Positions 47,567 through 57,700 of a stretch of DNA of 64,000 nucleotides are shown here, piece after piece (position 1 is the stretch's first letter; every line of letters starts with the position of its first letter). The stretch is taken from the NCBI GenBank assembly GCA_028280885.1, contig JANQKY010000119.1, positions 41,883 to 105,882 on the forward strand, given 5' to 3'. A program made the translations under genes and the position numbers. The notes under the pieces are model-generated. The model was not told the origin of the DNA and did not search any database. It worked only from the letters and a program-made list of their open reading frames with translations. Source of the stretch: Tepidamorphus sp. Its GTDB lineage: Bacteria; Pseudomonadota; Alphaproteobacteria; Rhizobiales; Tepidamorphaceae.

Positions 47567-48985
47567 TCAGGCCGCAAGCGTTTCGGACGTGGCGAAGGGT
47601 TCGGCATTGGCCCAGTCGCCCTCGGCGACGGCGCGGCCGACGAAGATCACGACGGGTCCGGCAAGATCGCCGCGCCCGCTGAGCCGTGGCAGATCGGCGA
47701 GCGTGCCGAAGAAGCGGCGCTGCACCGGCCGGCAGGCATTCTCCACCGCGCCGACGGGCGTATCGGCGGTAAGCCCGTGCGCCATCAATGATCCGGCGAC
47801 CTGATCGGCGACGGTCTTGGCCATGTAGAGGCTGACGGTCGCGTCACTGCGGGCGAGTGCCGCCCAGTCGATGCTCTCTTCGCCGGGGGCTGCATGGCCC
47901 GTCGCGAAGATCAGCGAGGAGGCATGTTCGCGATGGGTGAGCGGCGTCGCGGTCTCAGCCGCCGCGCCAAGCGCAGCCGTGATGCCGGGAACGACCGCAT
48001 GCGCAATCCCTGCGTCCCGCAAGGCGGCGATCTCCTCACCGGCCCGGCCATAGACCATCGGATCGCCGGCCTTGAGGCGAACGACCGCGTGGCCGGCCTG
48101 TGCCTCGGCAACAAGGATCGCGTTGATCTTAGCCTGCGAAACCGGCGCCCTGCCCTTGCGCTTGCCGACGTCGATACGCCGCGCGTCACGCCGCACGACC
48201 TCCATCACGCCCTGGTCGACAAGGCTGTCGAAGACCACGACATCGGCCTCGGCGAGCACGTTGCGGGCCCGAAGCGTCAAGAGATCCGCCGCCCCCGGCC
48301 CCGCGCCGACGAGCCAGACGAAGCCGGCCTTCTCCTCGCCGTTGCGCTCGGCTTCCAGCAGCCTGACGGCGGCGCGGCGCACATCCGCCTCGCCGCGCGC
48401 GACCGCGCCGGCGGTCTCCGCACCGGAGAAATAGGCCCGCCAGAAGGACAGCCGCTTCGCGCCGGGCGGCAAAAGCGCGGCCACCTGGGCGCGCAGGTCA
48501 CCGGCAAGCCTGGCCAGCGTGCCGAGCCCCGGCGTCAGGATCTCCTCGATCCGCGCCCGCAGGATGCCGGCCAGAACGGGAGCGGACCCTTCCGTCGAGA
48601 TCGCGATCGTCACCGGCGCCCGGTCGACGATCGCCGGCGTCAGCACGTCGCACAGGTCGGGCCGGTCGACGACATTGACCGTGACGCCGGCCGCCCGCGC
48701 GCGCTCGGCCAGGGCGATATCGGTCGCCTCGTCTTCCGTTCCGATGAAGGCGAGCGCGGCGCCGGCGAAGTCGGCTTCCTCCGGATCACGCCGATGAACC
48801 GGATAGCCGGCCCCCTCGGCGCGGGCCGTGAGAACGGCCTCCGGCGCCGGCGAATAGATCTCGACCGCCGCGCTTGTCTTGGCGAGCAGCCGCAGCTTCG
48901 CGTCGGCCGCCTCGCCGCCGCCGGCGACGATGACACGCCTGCCGTCGACGACGGTTGAAACGGGAAATGTCCTGAGTGCGCCCAT
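47567..48985 (-). CDS. cysG: CysG, multifunctional siroheme synthase
   Basis: A 472-residue enzyme making siroheme for CysI from uroporphyrinogen III. The N-terminal precorrin-2 dehydrogenase/ferrochelatase has RRVIVAGGGEAADAKLRLLA and TIAISTEGSAPVLAGILRAR. The C-terminal uroporphyrinogen methyltransferase has WLVGAGPGAADLLTLRA, VRLKAGDPMVYGRAGEE and VVPGITAALGAAAE. The ATG at 48985 gives the usual start (MGALRTFPVS). First gene of the operon cysG-DUF2849-cysI-cysH-DUF934 and possibly the FNR gene. Confidence 0.93.
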   Translation of the reverse strand: MGALRTFPVSTVVDGRRVIVAGGGEAADAKLRLLAKTSAAVEIYSPAPEAVLTARAEGAGYPVHRRDPEEADFAGAALAFIGTEDEATDIALAERARAAGVTVNVVDRPDLCDVLTPAIVDRAPVTIAISTEGSAPVLAGILRARIEEILTPGLGTLARLAGDLRAQVAALLPPGAKRLSFWRAYFSGAETAGAVARGEADVRRAAVRLLEAERNGEEKAGFVWLVGAGPGAADLLTLRARNVLAEADVVVFDSLVDQGVMEVVRRDARRIDVGKRKGRAPVSQAKINAILVAEAQAGHAVVRLKAGDPMVYGRAGEEIAALRDAGIAHAVVPGITAALGAAAETATPLTHREHASSLIFATGHAAPGEESIDWAALARSDATVSLYMAKTVADQVAGSLMAHGLTADTPVGAVENACRPVQRRFFGTLADLPRLSGRGDLAGPVVIFVGRAVAEGDWANAEPFATSETLAA

Positions 48986-49472
48986 GCCGGACCCCGATGA
49001 TGGAGGACCGAAACGCTGCCGGACCTCGCGATTGACCTGGCCCCGTATATGGCGCGCCGAGACCCCGGCAGGCAACAGGGTCACCGAAGAAAAGCAAGCG
49101 AATTCATATGGTTATAGATATGTAGAACAGGATGCTAAGGTGCCGGAGGGTCGAGGGAATGGGATTTTCCGGAACGCGGGATTGGCAGAAACGAGCCGTG
49201 GTTTCCGGGCTGAATTCGGCCATAAGACAGTCGCGTAGAGCGTGCGATTCGGGGGTGTTTGTGCGCTAGGGACTCGCCTACGGGTTACGCCAGCGGGCAC
49301 CCTGAGAGCTTCAACGGCCTGCGGCAGGCGCCCAACCTCGCTTGTCGTCATCCCGGCCGAGCCTAAGCGAGAGCCGGGATCGGGGAACCGGGGCGCTTCG
49401 GGAATTCTCCCTGCTCCGCCTTCGCACGAACAACACCCAGACGGCCGGCCGGCGACGGAACCCAACCGCCCC
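48986..49472. other. Intergenic region upstream of cysG
   Basis: A short AT-rich block at 49105-49135 (containing CATATGGTTATAGATATG) lies about 120 bp upstream of cysG and may hold its promoter and a regulator site. From about 49345 to 49385 there is a half copy of palindromic repeat B (GTCATCCCGG and CCGGGATCGGGG). I see no gene. Confidence 0.5.
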
Positions 49473-49829
49473 CTACGCCGCCTCGGGAACATCCGCCTCC
49501 GGCGCCTCCGCGCCGTCGACGGCATCGTCGGTCAGCGTTACCCGCAGCCCGTCGAGCGCATCGCTCATCAGGAGCTGGCAGGACAGCCGCGATGTCTCGT
49601 CGGCATCATCGAGCTTGTCGAGTTGATCAAGCTCGTCGTCGGTCGGCTCGGGCAGCAGGTGCCCAAAGGCCGGATCGACGCGGACGTGGCAGGTGCCGCA
49701 AATGCCGGCGCCGCCGCATTCCGCCTTCATCGGAACGCCCCAGTCGCGGATCACTTCCATGACCCGCCAGCCCTCGAGGGCCTCAAGCGTATGATCGCGA
49801 CCGGTGCGGTCGGTGACGGTGACTTTCAT
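49473..49829 (-). CDS. 2Fe-2S ferredoxin, adrenodoxin-like
   Basis: A 118-residue plant/adrenodoxin-type ferredoxin. The cluster ligands are in ECGGAGICGTCHV (three Cys) and SRLSCQLLMS (fourth Cys). The tail is Ala/Glu/Asp-rich. It shares this layout with the ferredoxin at 53137-53457. Lying upstream of the cys genes it could serve CysI, but it might equally feed a P450 or another oxygenase. Confidence 0.9.
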   Translation of the reverse strand: MKVTVTDRTGRDHTLEALEGWRVMEVIRDWGVPMKAECGGAGICGTCHVRVDPAFGHLLPEPTDDELDQLDKLDDADETSRLSCQLLMSDALDGLRVTLTDDAVDGAEAPEADVPEAA

Positions 49830-50097
49830 GTCGTCTCCCCTGTCAGGGTGTCCTCGGAACGGTCAATCGCGAGGCCGACAGGCAGACGAATAGGCGCGGC
49901 TTGCTATCGCACGCCATGCGCTGTGTCAAAGCGAAAGGCGCGTGCACCGCGCACGAAACCTTGGGTCGCCGATGAAAATGGCAAGGGACAGCCTCGCATT
50001 TTTCGACATCCCCGGCGCCCGGAGTCGCCACTTCCGCGCGGTCATGCTACCCTTTGACGCATCATCAGGTTGCTCGACCCAGCCCCTCGACCCAGCG

Positions 50098-50766
50098 ATG
50101 TATGACCCGCCGCCGGACGTCAAATCGGAACTGACCCGCGTCGCCGAAACGGCCTTGCGGGCCTCGGGCATGGATTCGGTCGGCCTCTACCGGTTTACCC
50201 CCGAACGCCGGTTCGAATACGGCGTGATCATTGGCATGCCGGAAGCCTTCACCCGCCGCTACGAGATCACCGGCATGCGCATCGACCCGGTTCTCAGACG
50301 CATGCGCGAGACGGAGTGGCCCTGCTCCACCGAGACGCTGCTCGGCGACCGCTGGACCTCCTGCCAGCTCTATAACCGCGTGTCCGGCCATTTCGGCCTG
50401 CACGGCTTCGCGGCCCTCCCCCTGTTCCGGGAAGAGGAACTTGCCGGCATCCTCTATCTGGGCGCGCTGACGGCGGAAAACGCCCGGCGGCTGACGACCG
50501 AAGGCATCTGCCGGATGTCGCCTTATGCGACCCGCACCTCGACGGCACTGCTGCGGATGCGCCGCCGCCACCCCCGCCTGACGCCGCGCCAGGACGACGT
50601 CGCCCGCCTTGCCGCCGACGGGCTCAGCAACCGAGACATCGCCGAGGAGCTCAGCACCGGCGAGGCCGCCGTCCGCAAACACCTGAAGGCGCTCAACCAG
50701 CTGTTCGGCACCCGCAACCGGACCGCGATGGCGGCCGCCTGGCGCAACGGCAGCCGCCCGGACTGA
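50098..50766 (+). CDS. LuxR-type transcriptional regulator
   Basis: A protein of about 222 residues with a sensor domain resembling autoinducer-binding or GAF folds (GVIIGMPEAFTRRYEITGM, TSCQLYNRVSGHFGLHGFAA). The LuxR/FixJ helix-turn-helix is at the C-terminus (LTPRQDDVARLAADGLSNRD, IAEELSTGEAAVRKHLKALN). No LuxI homologue is in the window. The start is uncertain: I use the ATG at 50098, but in-frame ATG codons at 49942, 49972 and 50044 exist. Confidence 0.8.
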   Translation: MYDPPPDVKSELTRVAETALRASGMDSVGLYRFTPERRFEYGVIIGMPEAFTRRYEITGMRIDPVLRRMRETEWPCSTETLLGDRWTSCQLYNRVSGHFGLHGFAALPLFREEELAGILYLGALTAENARRLTTEGICRMSPYATRTSTALLRMRRRHPRLTPRQDDVARLAADGLSNRDIAEELSTGEAAVRKHLKALNQLFGTRNRTAMAAAWRNGSRPD

Positions 50767-50876
50767 CGCGGCGCGGCATGCCGAGTTCGTCGGGCGATCG
50801 TGTTCGCGAAGAACCGGAACACGTCCGGGCGGACCTCTCTTTGCGGTGCTTGCGCTACCGTAAAACCTCTCGATCG

Positions 50877-51144
50877 TCATCCCGGACGGCTGACAAGCCG
50901 AGCCGGGATCGGGGCGCCCGTGTCCGGGCCAGTTCGCGGCCGAGGGAACCCCGAAACGCCCGGGCTCTCCGATCCCGGATAATCGCTGACGCGATTTCCG
51001 GGATGACGAGGGAGAGGTTGGTATCCCGCCGCCGCCCATTCTGATGTCCCCCTCCGCTGTCATTGCCGGGCTTGTCCCGGCAATCCATGAACACCGTCGC
51101 CGGCCATCGTGGTCATGGATGCCCGGAACACGTCCGGGCATGAC
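50877..51144 (-). repeat. Composite palindromic repeat A+B, copy 2 (inverted)
   Basis: Element B is at 50877-51007 and element A at 51059-51144, the reverse order and orientation of the copy at 32597-32866. Even the linker is related (CGGCGGGATACCAACCTCTC against CGGCGGGACACGACCCTCTC). The rest of 50767-51379 holds no supported gene. Confidence 0.8.
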
Positions 51145-51379
51145 TCCCGAGGAGGAAATGCACCTTCCTCAGAGGCTATTTTTGACTTGGCCGAAGTTCT
51201 AGTAACCTACTGCGTTATCTCATGCTTTCCACCCCCAAACCGGACACAGGGAGCACAGGCCCGTCCGGTCGCGCCGGACAGCCACAAAAGTGATCCGGGG
51301 GTCCCCGAACGGGGACTGTCATGGCCACTGAAAACCGTCCTAGCCTGCTGCTCAAACCACAGCAGGAGAGGAGAACGCC

Positions 51380-52363
51380 ATGGTCAAAGTCGCCGCCGTA
51401 CAGGCCGCCCCCGTCTGGATGGACGCCCAGGGCACGCTGGAGAAGACGATTTCGATCATCGAGGATGCCGGCCGCCAGGACGTCAGGCTCGTCGCCTTCG
51501 GCGAGGTCTGGCTGCCGGGCTATCCCTTCACGATCTGGCTGCAGCCGCCGATGGTGGCGATGGAGATCGTCATGAAGCACCGGATGAACGCGATCGAACT
51601 TGGCGGTCCGGAACTGAAGGCGGTCGGCGAGGCGGCAGCCCGCGCCGGCACCTGGGTGATGATGGGCTTCGCCGAGCGCGACCAGGGCAGCATCTATTGC
51701 AGCCAGGCGCTGATCGACGACCGCGGTGAAATCGTCATGTCGCGGCGCAAGCTGAAACCCACCCACATGGAGCGGACCGTCTGGGGCGAAGGTCCGGTCA
51801 CCGACATCAAGGTCGCCGAAACCCCGCTCGGTCGCGTCGGGGGCCTGTGCTGCTGGGAGAACATCCAGCCGCTCAACCGCCAGGGCATGTATCAGCTCGG
51901 CGAACAGATCCATGTCGCCTGCTGGCCCTCCTTCGGCATGTTCAAGGGCGTCCGCGCCGCCTACGCCCTGTCGGCGGAAGCGAACATGGCCGAGAGCAAG
52001 AGCTACGCCATGGAAGGAAGCTGCTTCGTGCTCGCCCCGAACTCGATCATCACCGAGGAGAGCCTCGACCAGATCACCATGGGCAACGAGGCGCTGCGCG
52101 AGGTGGTGTTCGCCGGCGGCGGCGCGGCCACCGTCTTCGGCCCGGACGGCTACCGGTTGACCGACCCGATCGACGAATTCACCGACGGGTTGGCGATCGC
52201 CGATATCGATCTTAGCATGATCGAGGCTGCGAAGATCTTCGCCGATCCCGCCGGTCACTACTATCGCCCGGACGTCGCCCGCCATGTGCTCGATGCCAAT
52301 GCCGGGCCCGCCTCGGCCAATCCCGCACAGGCCGGCGCGCCGGAGAGCGACGAGGCGGCGTGA
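51380..52363 (+). CDS. Nitrilase (carbon-nitrogen hydrolase)
   Basis: A 327-residue nitrilase-branch enzyme hydrolysing a nitrile to acid and ammonia. The catalytic triad is complete: Glu42 in FGEVWLPGYPF, Lys124 in SRRKLKPTHMERT and Cys158 in GGLCCWENIQPL. WGEGPVTDIKVAETPLGRVG is typical of aliphatic/aromatic nitrilases and unlike amidases. The ATG at 51380 follows AGGAGAGGAG. Its stop overlaps the next gene by one base. Confidence 0.92.
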   Translation: MVKVAAVQAAPVWMDAQGTLEKTISIIEDAGRQDVRLVAFGEVWLPGYPFTIWLQPPMVAMEIVMKHRMNAIELGGPELKAVGEAAARAGTWVMMGFAERDQGSIYCSQALIDDRGEIVMSRRKLKPTHMERTVWGEGPVTDIKVAETPLGRVGGLCCWENIQPLNRQGMYQLGEQIHVACWPSFGMFKGVRAAYALSAEANMAESKSYAMEGSCFVLAPNSIITEESLDQITMGNEALREVVFAGGGAATVFGPDGYRLTDPIDEFTDGLAIADIDLSMIEAAKIFADPAGHYYRPDVARHVLDANAGPASANPAQAGAPESDEAA

Positions 52364-53028
52364 TGGCCGGGTCAGGCGGGTTTTACACCGAAACGCAGCG
52401 CCGTCTTCAAAACGAACACGGCGCTGGGAAACTGGCCGAGACGGTGCGAAACGCCATCGTCTGGGATGTCGTGGAAGGGCCGAACGCCGCATTCATCGAA
52501 AGCCGGGACTTCTTCTTCCTGTCGACGGTGGACGGCGACGGCCGGCCCACCGTCAGCTACAAGGGCGGCCCGCCCGGTGTCTGCCGGGTGCTCGACGAGA
52601 AGACCCTCGCCTTCCCCGCCTATGACGGCAACGGCATGTTCCTGAGCCTCGGCAACATCGCCGAGACGGCGAAGGTCGGCCTGCTGTTCATCGACCTGGA
52701 GACCCCGAACCGGGTCCGCGTGCAGGGCGAGGCGACGCTGTCGCCCGACGATCCTGAGCTTGAGCACTTTCCCGGCGCGATCGGGATCGTGCGCGTCGCG
52801 GTGGAAAGCTGTTTCCTCAATTGCGCCCGCTACATCCACAAGCACACGCGGGTCTCGGCAAGCCCCTATGTGCCCGACGCCGACGGCGTTCAACCGCATC
52901 CAAGCTGGAAACGCATCGACTTCGTGCAGGGCGCGCTCGGCGACGCCGATCAGGCCCGAACGCGCGATGTCGGCGGCACCATCACGATGGACGACTACGT
53001 CGACCATCTGATGAAGGGAGAATCCTGA
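52363..53028 (+). CDS. PNPOx-like flavin-dependent protein downstream of nitrilase
   Basis: A 221-residue split-barrel protein of the pyridoxamine-phosphate-oxidase-like family. Motifs are FFFLSTVDGDGRPTVSYKGG, FLSLGNIAETAKVGLLFID and NRVRVQGEATL. Members bind FMN, F420 or heme, and the ligand here is open. It is translationally coupled to the nitrilase (ATG at 52363 shares a base with its stop), so the two probably work in one pathway or stress response. Confidence 0.85.
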   Translation: MAGSGGFYTETQRRLQNEHGAGKLAETVRNAIVWDVVEGPNAAFIESRDFFFLSTVDGDGRPTVSYKGGPPGVCRVLDEKTLAFPAYDGNGMFLSLGNIAETAKVGLLFIDLETPNRVRVQGEATLSPDDPELEHFPGAIGIVRVAVESCFLNCARYIHKHTRVSASPYVPDADGVQPHPSWKRIDFVQGALGDADQARTRDVGGTITMDDYVDHLMKGES

Positions 53029-53136
53029 CAGGCGGGCCCCACTGGCTGGCGGCAATCGCCTGCGCAAAGCGAATCCGACTCTCCGGGCGCCTGACCTGTA
53101 TGCGCGGGCGTCCGGGTAAGTGCCTGTCCCTTAGGA

Positions 53137-53457
53137 TCAGCCCTGCTGTTCGGGAATGTCGACGGTCAGGCCGTCAAGCTCGTCGGAGACCTTGATCTGG
53201 CAGGACAGACGGCTGTTCGGCTTCACCTCGAAGGCGAAATCCAGCATGTCCTCTTCCATCTCGGAGGGACCGCCGGTCTTGTCCAGCCAGTCCTGGCGCA
53301 CATAGACGTGGCAGGTCGCGCAGGCGAGCGCGCCGCCGCATTCGGCCTCGATGCCGGGCACGGCGTTCTTGATCGCCGTTTCCATGACGGTGGAGCCGAC
53401 CTCCCCGCTGACCTCGTGGACGGTGCCGTTGTGTTCGACATAGGTGATTTTTGGCAT
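53137..53457 (-). CDS. 2Fe-2S ferredoxin, Isc/adrenodoxin type
   Basis: A 106-residue ferredoxin beginning MPKITYVEHNGTVHEV. Cluster ligands are AECGGALACATCHVYV and SRLSCQIKVS. It ends LDGLTVDIPEQQ, the classic adrenodoxin-like end. Its likely roles are Fe-S assembly or electron transfer to reductases. The ATG at 53457 is the family start. Confidence 0.92.
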   Translation of the reverse strand: MPKITYVEHNGTVHEVSGEVGSTVMETAIKNAVPGIEAECGGALACATCHVYVRQDWLDKTGGPSEMEEDMLDFAFEVKPNSRLSCQIKVSDELDGLTVDIPEQQG

Positions 53458-53633
53458 GGCGGGGGAATCTAACCAACGTTGCAGGGCCGCGCTGCGACCG
53501 GGACACAGCGAATTAGGACACCTTGCCCGCAAGCGTCAAGCCGCCCCTGCCGTCAATAGCGCGGTGTGCCGCCTAATCACCGGCGTGAAACGGCGCAAGC
53601 GCGCACTGCCGCACCCGAACCCGCCGGATATCC

Positions 53634-54023
53634 TCAGTGCTCGACGAACAGCGAGCGGATATAGGCGGTTGCCGCCTCCAGTTCTGTCTCCAGCGCCACG
53701 ATGGCGTTGCGGCACCGGTCCTCGGCCACGTCATGGCCGAGCAGTTCGGCCTGCTCGGCACATTCGGCCACGGCCCAGGCGCCGATGCCGCGGGCCGACC
53801 CCTTGATCGTATGGGCCGCCCGCTGCCATTGCGCCCGGTCGCCGGCTTCCTTCAACCGGTTCAGATAGATGCGCGACTGGGTCACGAACAGCTGCAGCAC
53901 TTCGCGCTCCAGGTCCTCGTCGCCCAGCGTATGGCGCGCAAGATGCACCAGATCGACCGGCCGGGCTTGCGGCTCGCCGGACGTCGTCTCGCCGATATGG
54001 CGTAACAGGAATGATTGGCCCAT
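53634..54023 (-). CDS. Hpt-domain phosphotransfer protein
   Basis: A single-domain histidine phosphotransferase of 129 residues. The phosphorylatable His71 lies in AAHTIKGSARGIGAW, the canonical HxxKGSAxxxG helix. Stand-alone Hpt proteins relay phosphate between a hybrid kinase and a response regulator; no kinase lies beside it. A CtrA-like box (one mismatch) is about 80 bp upstream. Confidence 0.88.
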   Translation of the reverse strand: MGQSFLLRHIGETTSGEPQARPVDLVHLARHTLGDEDLEREVLQLFVTQSRIYLNRLKEAGDRAQWQRAAHTIKGSARGIGAWAVAECAEQAELLGHDVAEDRCRNAIVALETELEAATAYIRSLFVEH

Positions 54024-54103
54024 GGCTCCCACCTCACGCCGAGCCCTGTCCCCCGCGGACAGGCCTTATCGGACGCGACGGGCCGATCTTGCCGGATCAG
54101 GCG

Positions 54104-54119
54104 ATAAGAGCGGGTTAAC
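54104..54119 (+). promoter_or_regulatory. CtrA-like box upstream of the Hpt gene
   Basis: ATAA-N7-TTAAC, one mismatch from the CtrA consensus. It lies in the gap between the Hpt gene (start 54023, minus) and the unknown gene at 54181-54501. Confidence 0.35.
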
Positions 54120-54180
54120 GGGCGCACCGCGACATTAGGGTGTTAACCCAGCGGGATGATTTCGTTGTTAAAATCAGGTT

Positions 54181-54501
54181 TCACGAATCCTGCGGATTTG
54201 TCTCTTCGTCACTCCCCGCACGCGGCGGCTCGGCGCCGAGTGCCCGGTAGCCGTCCCCGGTCAGCCGGCAGACCAGCCAGTCCGGCTTGATCGGATTGCT
54301 GAACCACGGCTCGGCCCAGCCCGCGGCGATACAGGCCCTGATCGTCTGGTGATTTATCTGCCGGCCGGTTTCATCGAACAGCGGCAGCTTGCCGCCAGGC
54401 TGCCCAAGCCCGCGCCGCAAATAGCGCTTCTGCGCCCTGGTGAGCGGCTTTCGCGCGCGCGATCCATCCTGGTTAATCTCGCCTAAAGCCTTGGCCGACA
54501 C
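54181..54501 (-). CDS. Conserved-looking unknown protein beside the polar-growth gene
   Basis: A 106-residue cytoplasmic protein of no recognised family. The N-terminus is basic (SRARKPLTRAQKRYLRRGLG). A compact middle follows (LPLFDETGRQINHQTIRACI) and a beta-like end (DWLVCRLTGDGYRALG) before an acidic tail. The pattern suggests a small winged-helix or nucleic-acid-binding fold, but this is a guess. A perfect CtrA-type box lies 16 bp upstream of its start. Confidence 0.7.
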   Translation of the reverse strand: MSAKALGEINQDGSRARKPLTRAQKRYLRRGLGQPGGKLPLFDETGRQINHQTIRACIAAGWAEPWFSNPIKPDWLVCRLTGDGYRALGAEPPRAGSDEETNPQDS

Positions 54502-54516
54502 GGCTTTCCCCCGCCG

Positions 54517-54531
54517 TTAACGATATTTTAA
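54517..54531 (-). promoter_or_regulatory. Perfect CtrA-type box between the unknown gene and the GPR-like gene
   Basis: TTAACGATATTTTAA is TTAA-N7-TTAA; in the minus-strand reading it is followed by C, giving the full TTAA-N7-TTAAC. A further TTAA at 54538-54541 lies six bases on. It is 16 bp from the start of the minus-strand gene and about 270 bp from the GPR-like start. The rest of the 298-bp gap shows no repeat. Confidence 0.65.
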
Positions 54532-54799
54532 GAAGCGTTAATACACCGCCTCGCGGGTGTTTTCCCGTCGGGCATTTGGCATTACACTGCCGCCCGCGGC
54601 AAGTGCCCCGGGATATGGATGGGGCACGATCCGAGCGGTCTGCATGCGCGCGGTCCCGACGGCAATCGGGAAAACGCGAGTTGGGGTTTGGTGGTTCAGG
54701 CATCTCCTCTGACGGTTTGCGGCCGGTCCCGGTACGAGCTTGCAAGCGGCGGGCAACCGGATCGGAATGTAGTGAGTACGGACGCGAGGCGTATTGAAA

Positions 54800-57700
54800 A
54801 TGGCGAAACAATCCCAGTCCAAGCATGATGCGGCCGAGGCCGCGTTGTCGGCTGTCGAAGAGGCGTTGTCACTGAACGAGAGCGACCTCCTGGCCGACCT
54901 CACGCCCCAGGACTCGAAACCCCGGAAGAGCGCCGAGGAGGCGACGGAATCGGTCAATCGCGCCGTCGAGCGCGTCGTGGAAGCCGCGCGCGATCCCGCC
55001 CCCCAGACAACGCCCGACACCGAAACCGTGGTGCCCGTCGAGCCGCGCCGGCGCGGCACGCCCCGCCCCGCGGACATTGCCGCCAACGATCCCAAGCGCC
55101 CCGCAAACGACGACCGCCCGACGCTCAGCCATGTCGTCTATTCCATGCAGCGCAGCGCGCCGCGCACGCCCTTCTATGTCGCCTTCCTGATTTCGCTGGT
55201 CTGGGTCGGCCTCTGCGCCGCCGCCGGCTATGGCCTTTACGGCACCACCCTCTTCGCCTTCAACAGCCCCGAACTGGTGCGCGCCGAGCCCGGGATCCTG
55301 ATGATCTGGGCAGCCGCCGCCGTCCCCGTCATCCTGTTCTTCGCCACCGCCGCGATGATGTGGCGCGCCTCCGACCTGAGGCTCGCCGGCCGCTCGCTGA
55401 CGGAAGCCGCCATCCGCCTGGCCGAGCCGGAGGGCGTCGCCAAGGAAGCCGTGATGAATGTCGGCCAGGCGATCCGCCGCGAGGTCGCCGCCATGGGCGA
55501 CGGCGTCGAGCGGGCGCTGGCCCGCGCCGGCGAGCTGGAAGCGCTGATCCATTCGGAAGTCTCCTCGCTGGAGCGCGCCTATCATGAAAACGAGATCCGC
55601 ATCCGTACGCTGATCGACCAGATGGGCAACGAGCGCGACGCGCTTCTGACCAATGCCGATCGCCTGCGCGCGACGATTTCGGGCGCCCACGAGAACCTGT
55701 CCGCCGATCTCGCCGAGGCCGGCGACCGGATCACGAATTCGGTGACCAGCGCCGGCGACCGGGTGACCCAGGCCCTGACCAGCCGCGGCGACGAGATGAC
55801 CGACGCGCTGACCGCCTCCGGCGACAGCCTGATCGGCACCCTGACGACCCATGGCGATGAATTCGTCCGCCGCCTGTCCCATACCGGCCACGAGGTCGCC
55901 TCGACGCTGACCGAGGCGAGCGAAATGGTCACCACGACGCTCGACCAGCGCGGCCGCGAGGTCAACGAGGCCTTCGCCCATACCGGCGCGGGAATCGTTC
56001 AGGACCTGTCCGAGCGCGGCAATTCGATCAACGAGACGCTCGCCACCACCGGCCATTCGCTGATCCACTCGCTCACCGACCGCAGCGCCGAGGTGACGCA
56101 GCGGCTGTCGGATACCGGCAACCAGCTCTCCGAGACGCTGGTCCACCGCGGCTCCGAGGTCACCGACCGGCTGTCGCAGGTCGGCTCGCAGATTTCCGAC
56201 ACGATCTTCTCCAGCGGCAACGCCCTGACGGCCCGCATCGACGAGACCAGCCAGCGCATCGAGGACACGGTCACCAATCGCGGCACCGAGCTCACCGACA
56301 AGCTGGCGGCCGCCGGCGCCGGCTTCGCCGAGGACATCGCCGCGCGCGCCGGCGAGTTCACCACGCAGATCACCACGGTCGGCGCCGAGACGACCCAGGC
56401 GATCGTCGAGCGCAGCGGCGAGATCACCCGCAGCATCAACGCCACCACCGCCGAGGTTCAGGACACGCTCAACGCGCGTGCCCAGGACGTCGAGGAAGGC
56501 CTGCGGCGCACGGTCGCCGATGTCGATCACACGCTGACCGTCAAGGGCGGCGAACTGGTCGACAAGCTGGCCTTCCGCTCGACCGAGGTGGCCGAACTGC
56601 TCGATCACCGCTCGGCCGAACTGAACGAGATCCTCGCCAACCGGACCGCCGAACTGACCGAAACCCTGAACGTGCAGGGCGGCGAGATCACCACCGCGCT
56701 CGATCACCGCATCGGCGCCTTCACCGACGCCATCGGGTCGCGCGCCGACGCGATCACCGGCGCCCTTGACGAGCGGCTCGACCGCCTGACCGGCTCGCTG
56801 GATGAGCGCGGAGCCCAGATCGCGACCGCCATGGACAGCCGCATCGTCCAGCTCACCGATACGCTGAACACCCGCGGCGACGAGATCACCTCCGCGCTCG
56901 CCGGCCGGATCGAAACCTTTACCACGGCGATGGAGCATCGCGGCGAGACGCTGACCTCGGCGATGGACGCGCGTCTCAACCGGTTCGACGAGAGCCTGGA
57001 GGCGCGTGGCGGCGCGATCGAGGAAACCCTGTCGAAGCGCGCCGATTCCTTCATGCGCAACGTCGCCGAGCGGGCAAGCGAGATCGACACCGTGCTCGGC
57101 GGCCGGCTCGACGCCATCTCCTCGACGCTGTCGGAAAAGGGCGAGACGCTCGCCGGCACCCTGTCCGACCGCGCCCAGTCGATCGGCCAGACCCTGGACG
57201 AGCGCGCCACCCTGATCGACGAGGCGCTCGGCCGCCGGGTCGGCGAGATCGACGACCGGCTCGCCAGCCGCGCCGACGAGATCGGCCAGGCGCTGGCGGC
57301 CCGCTTCGGCGAGGTCGAGGCCTCGCTCGGCCGCAACGTCACGACCATCGAGACGACGCTGGAAGATCGCACGGAGAAGCTCAACGCCGCCCTCATCCAC
57401 CGCGCCCGCGACATCAACGATACGCTGAGCACCCAGGCCCGCGAGATCAACGAGACGCTCGGCGGGCGGGCCAAGGAGATCGCCGAGACGCTCGGCAGCC
57501 GGCTCGGCGAGATCGACGCGACGCTGGGCGCGCGCGGCTCCGAGATCGAGACCAATCTCGGCGAGCGGGCCGCTGCGATCGAAACGATGCTCGGCGAGCG
57601 CTCGACGGCGATCGAAGGCATGCTGGGCGACCGCGCCTCGGTGATCGAAACGATCCTCAGCGAGCGGGCGACCGGTATCGAGACCATGCTCGGCGACCGC

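Noticed and set aside
49105..49135. CysB- or CymR-type operator upstream of cysG
   Set aside because: The AT-rich block has only short imperfect arms and no match to a consensus I can defend.
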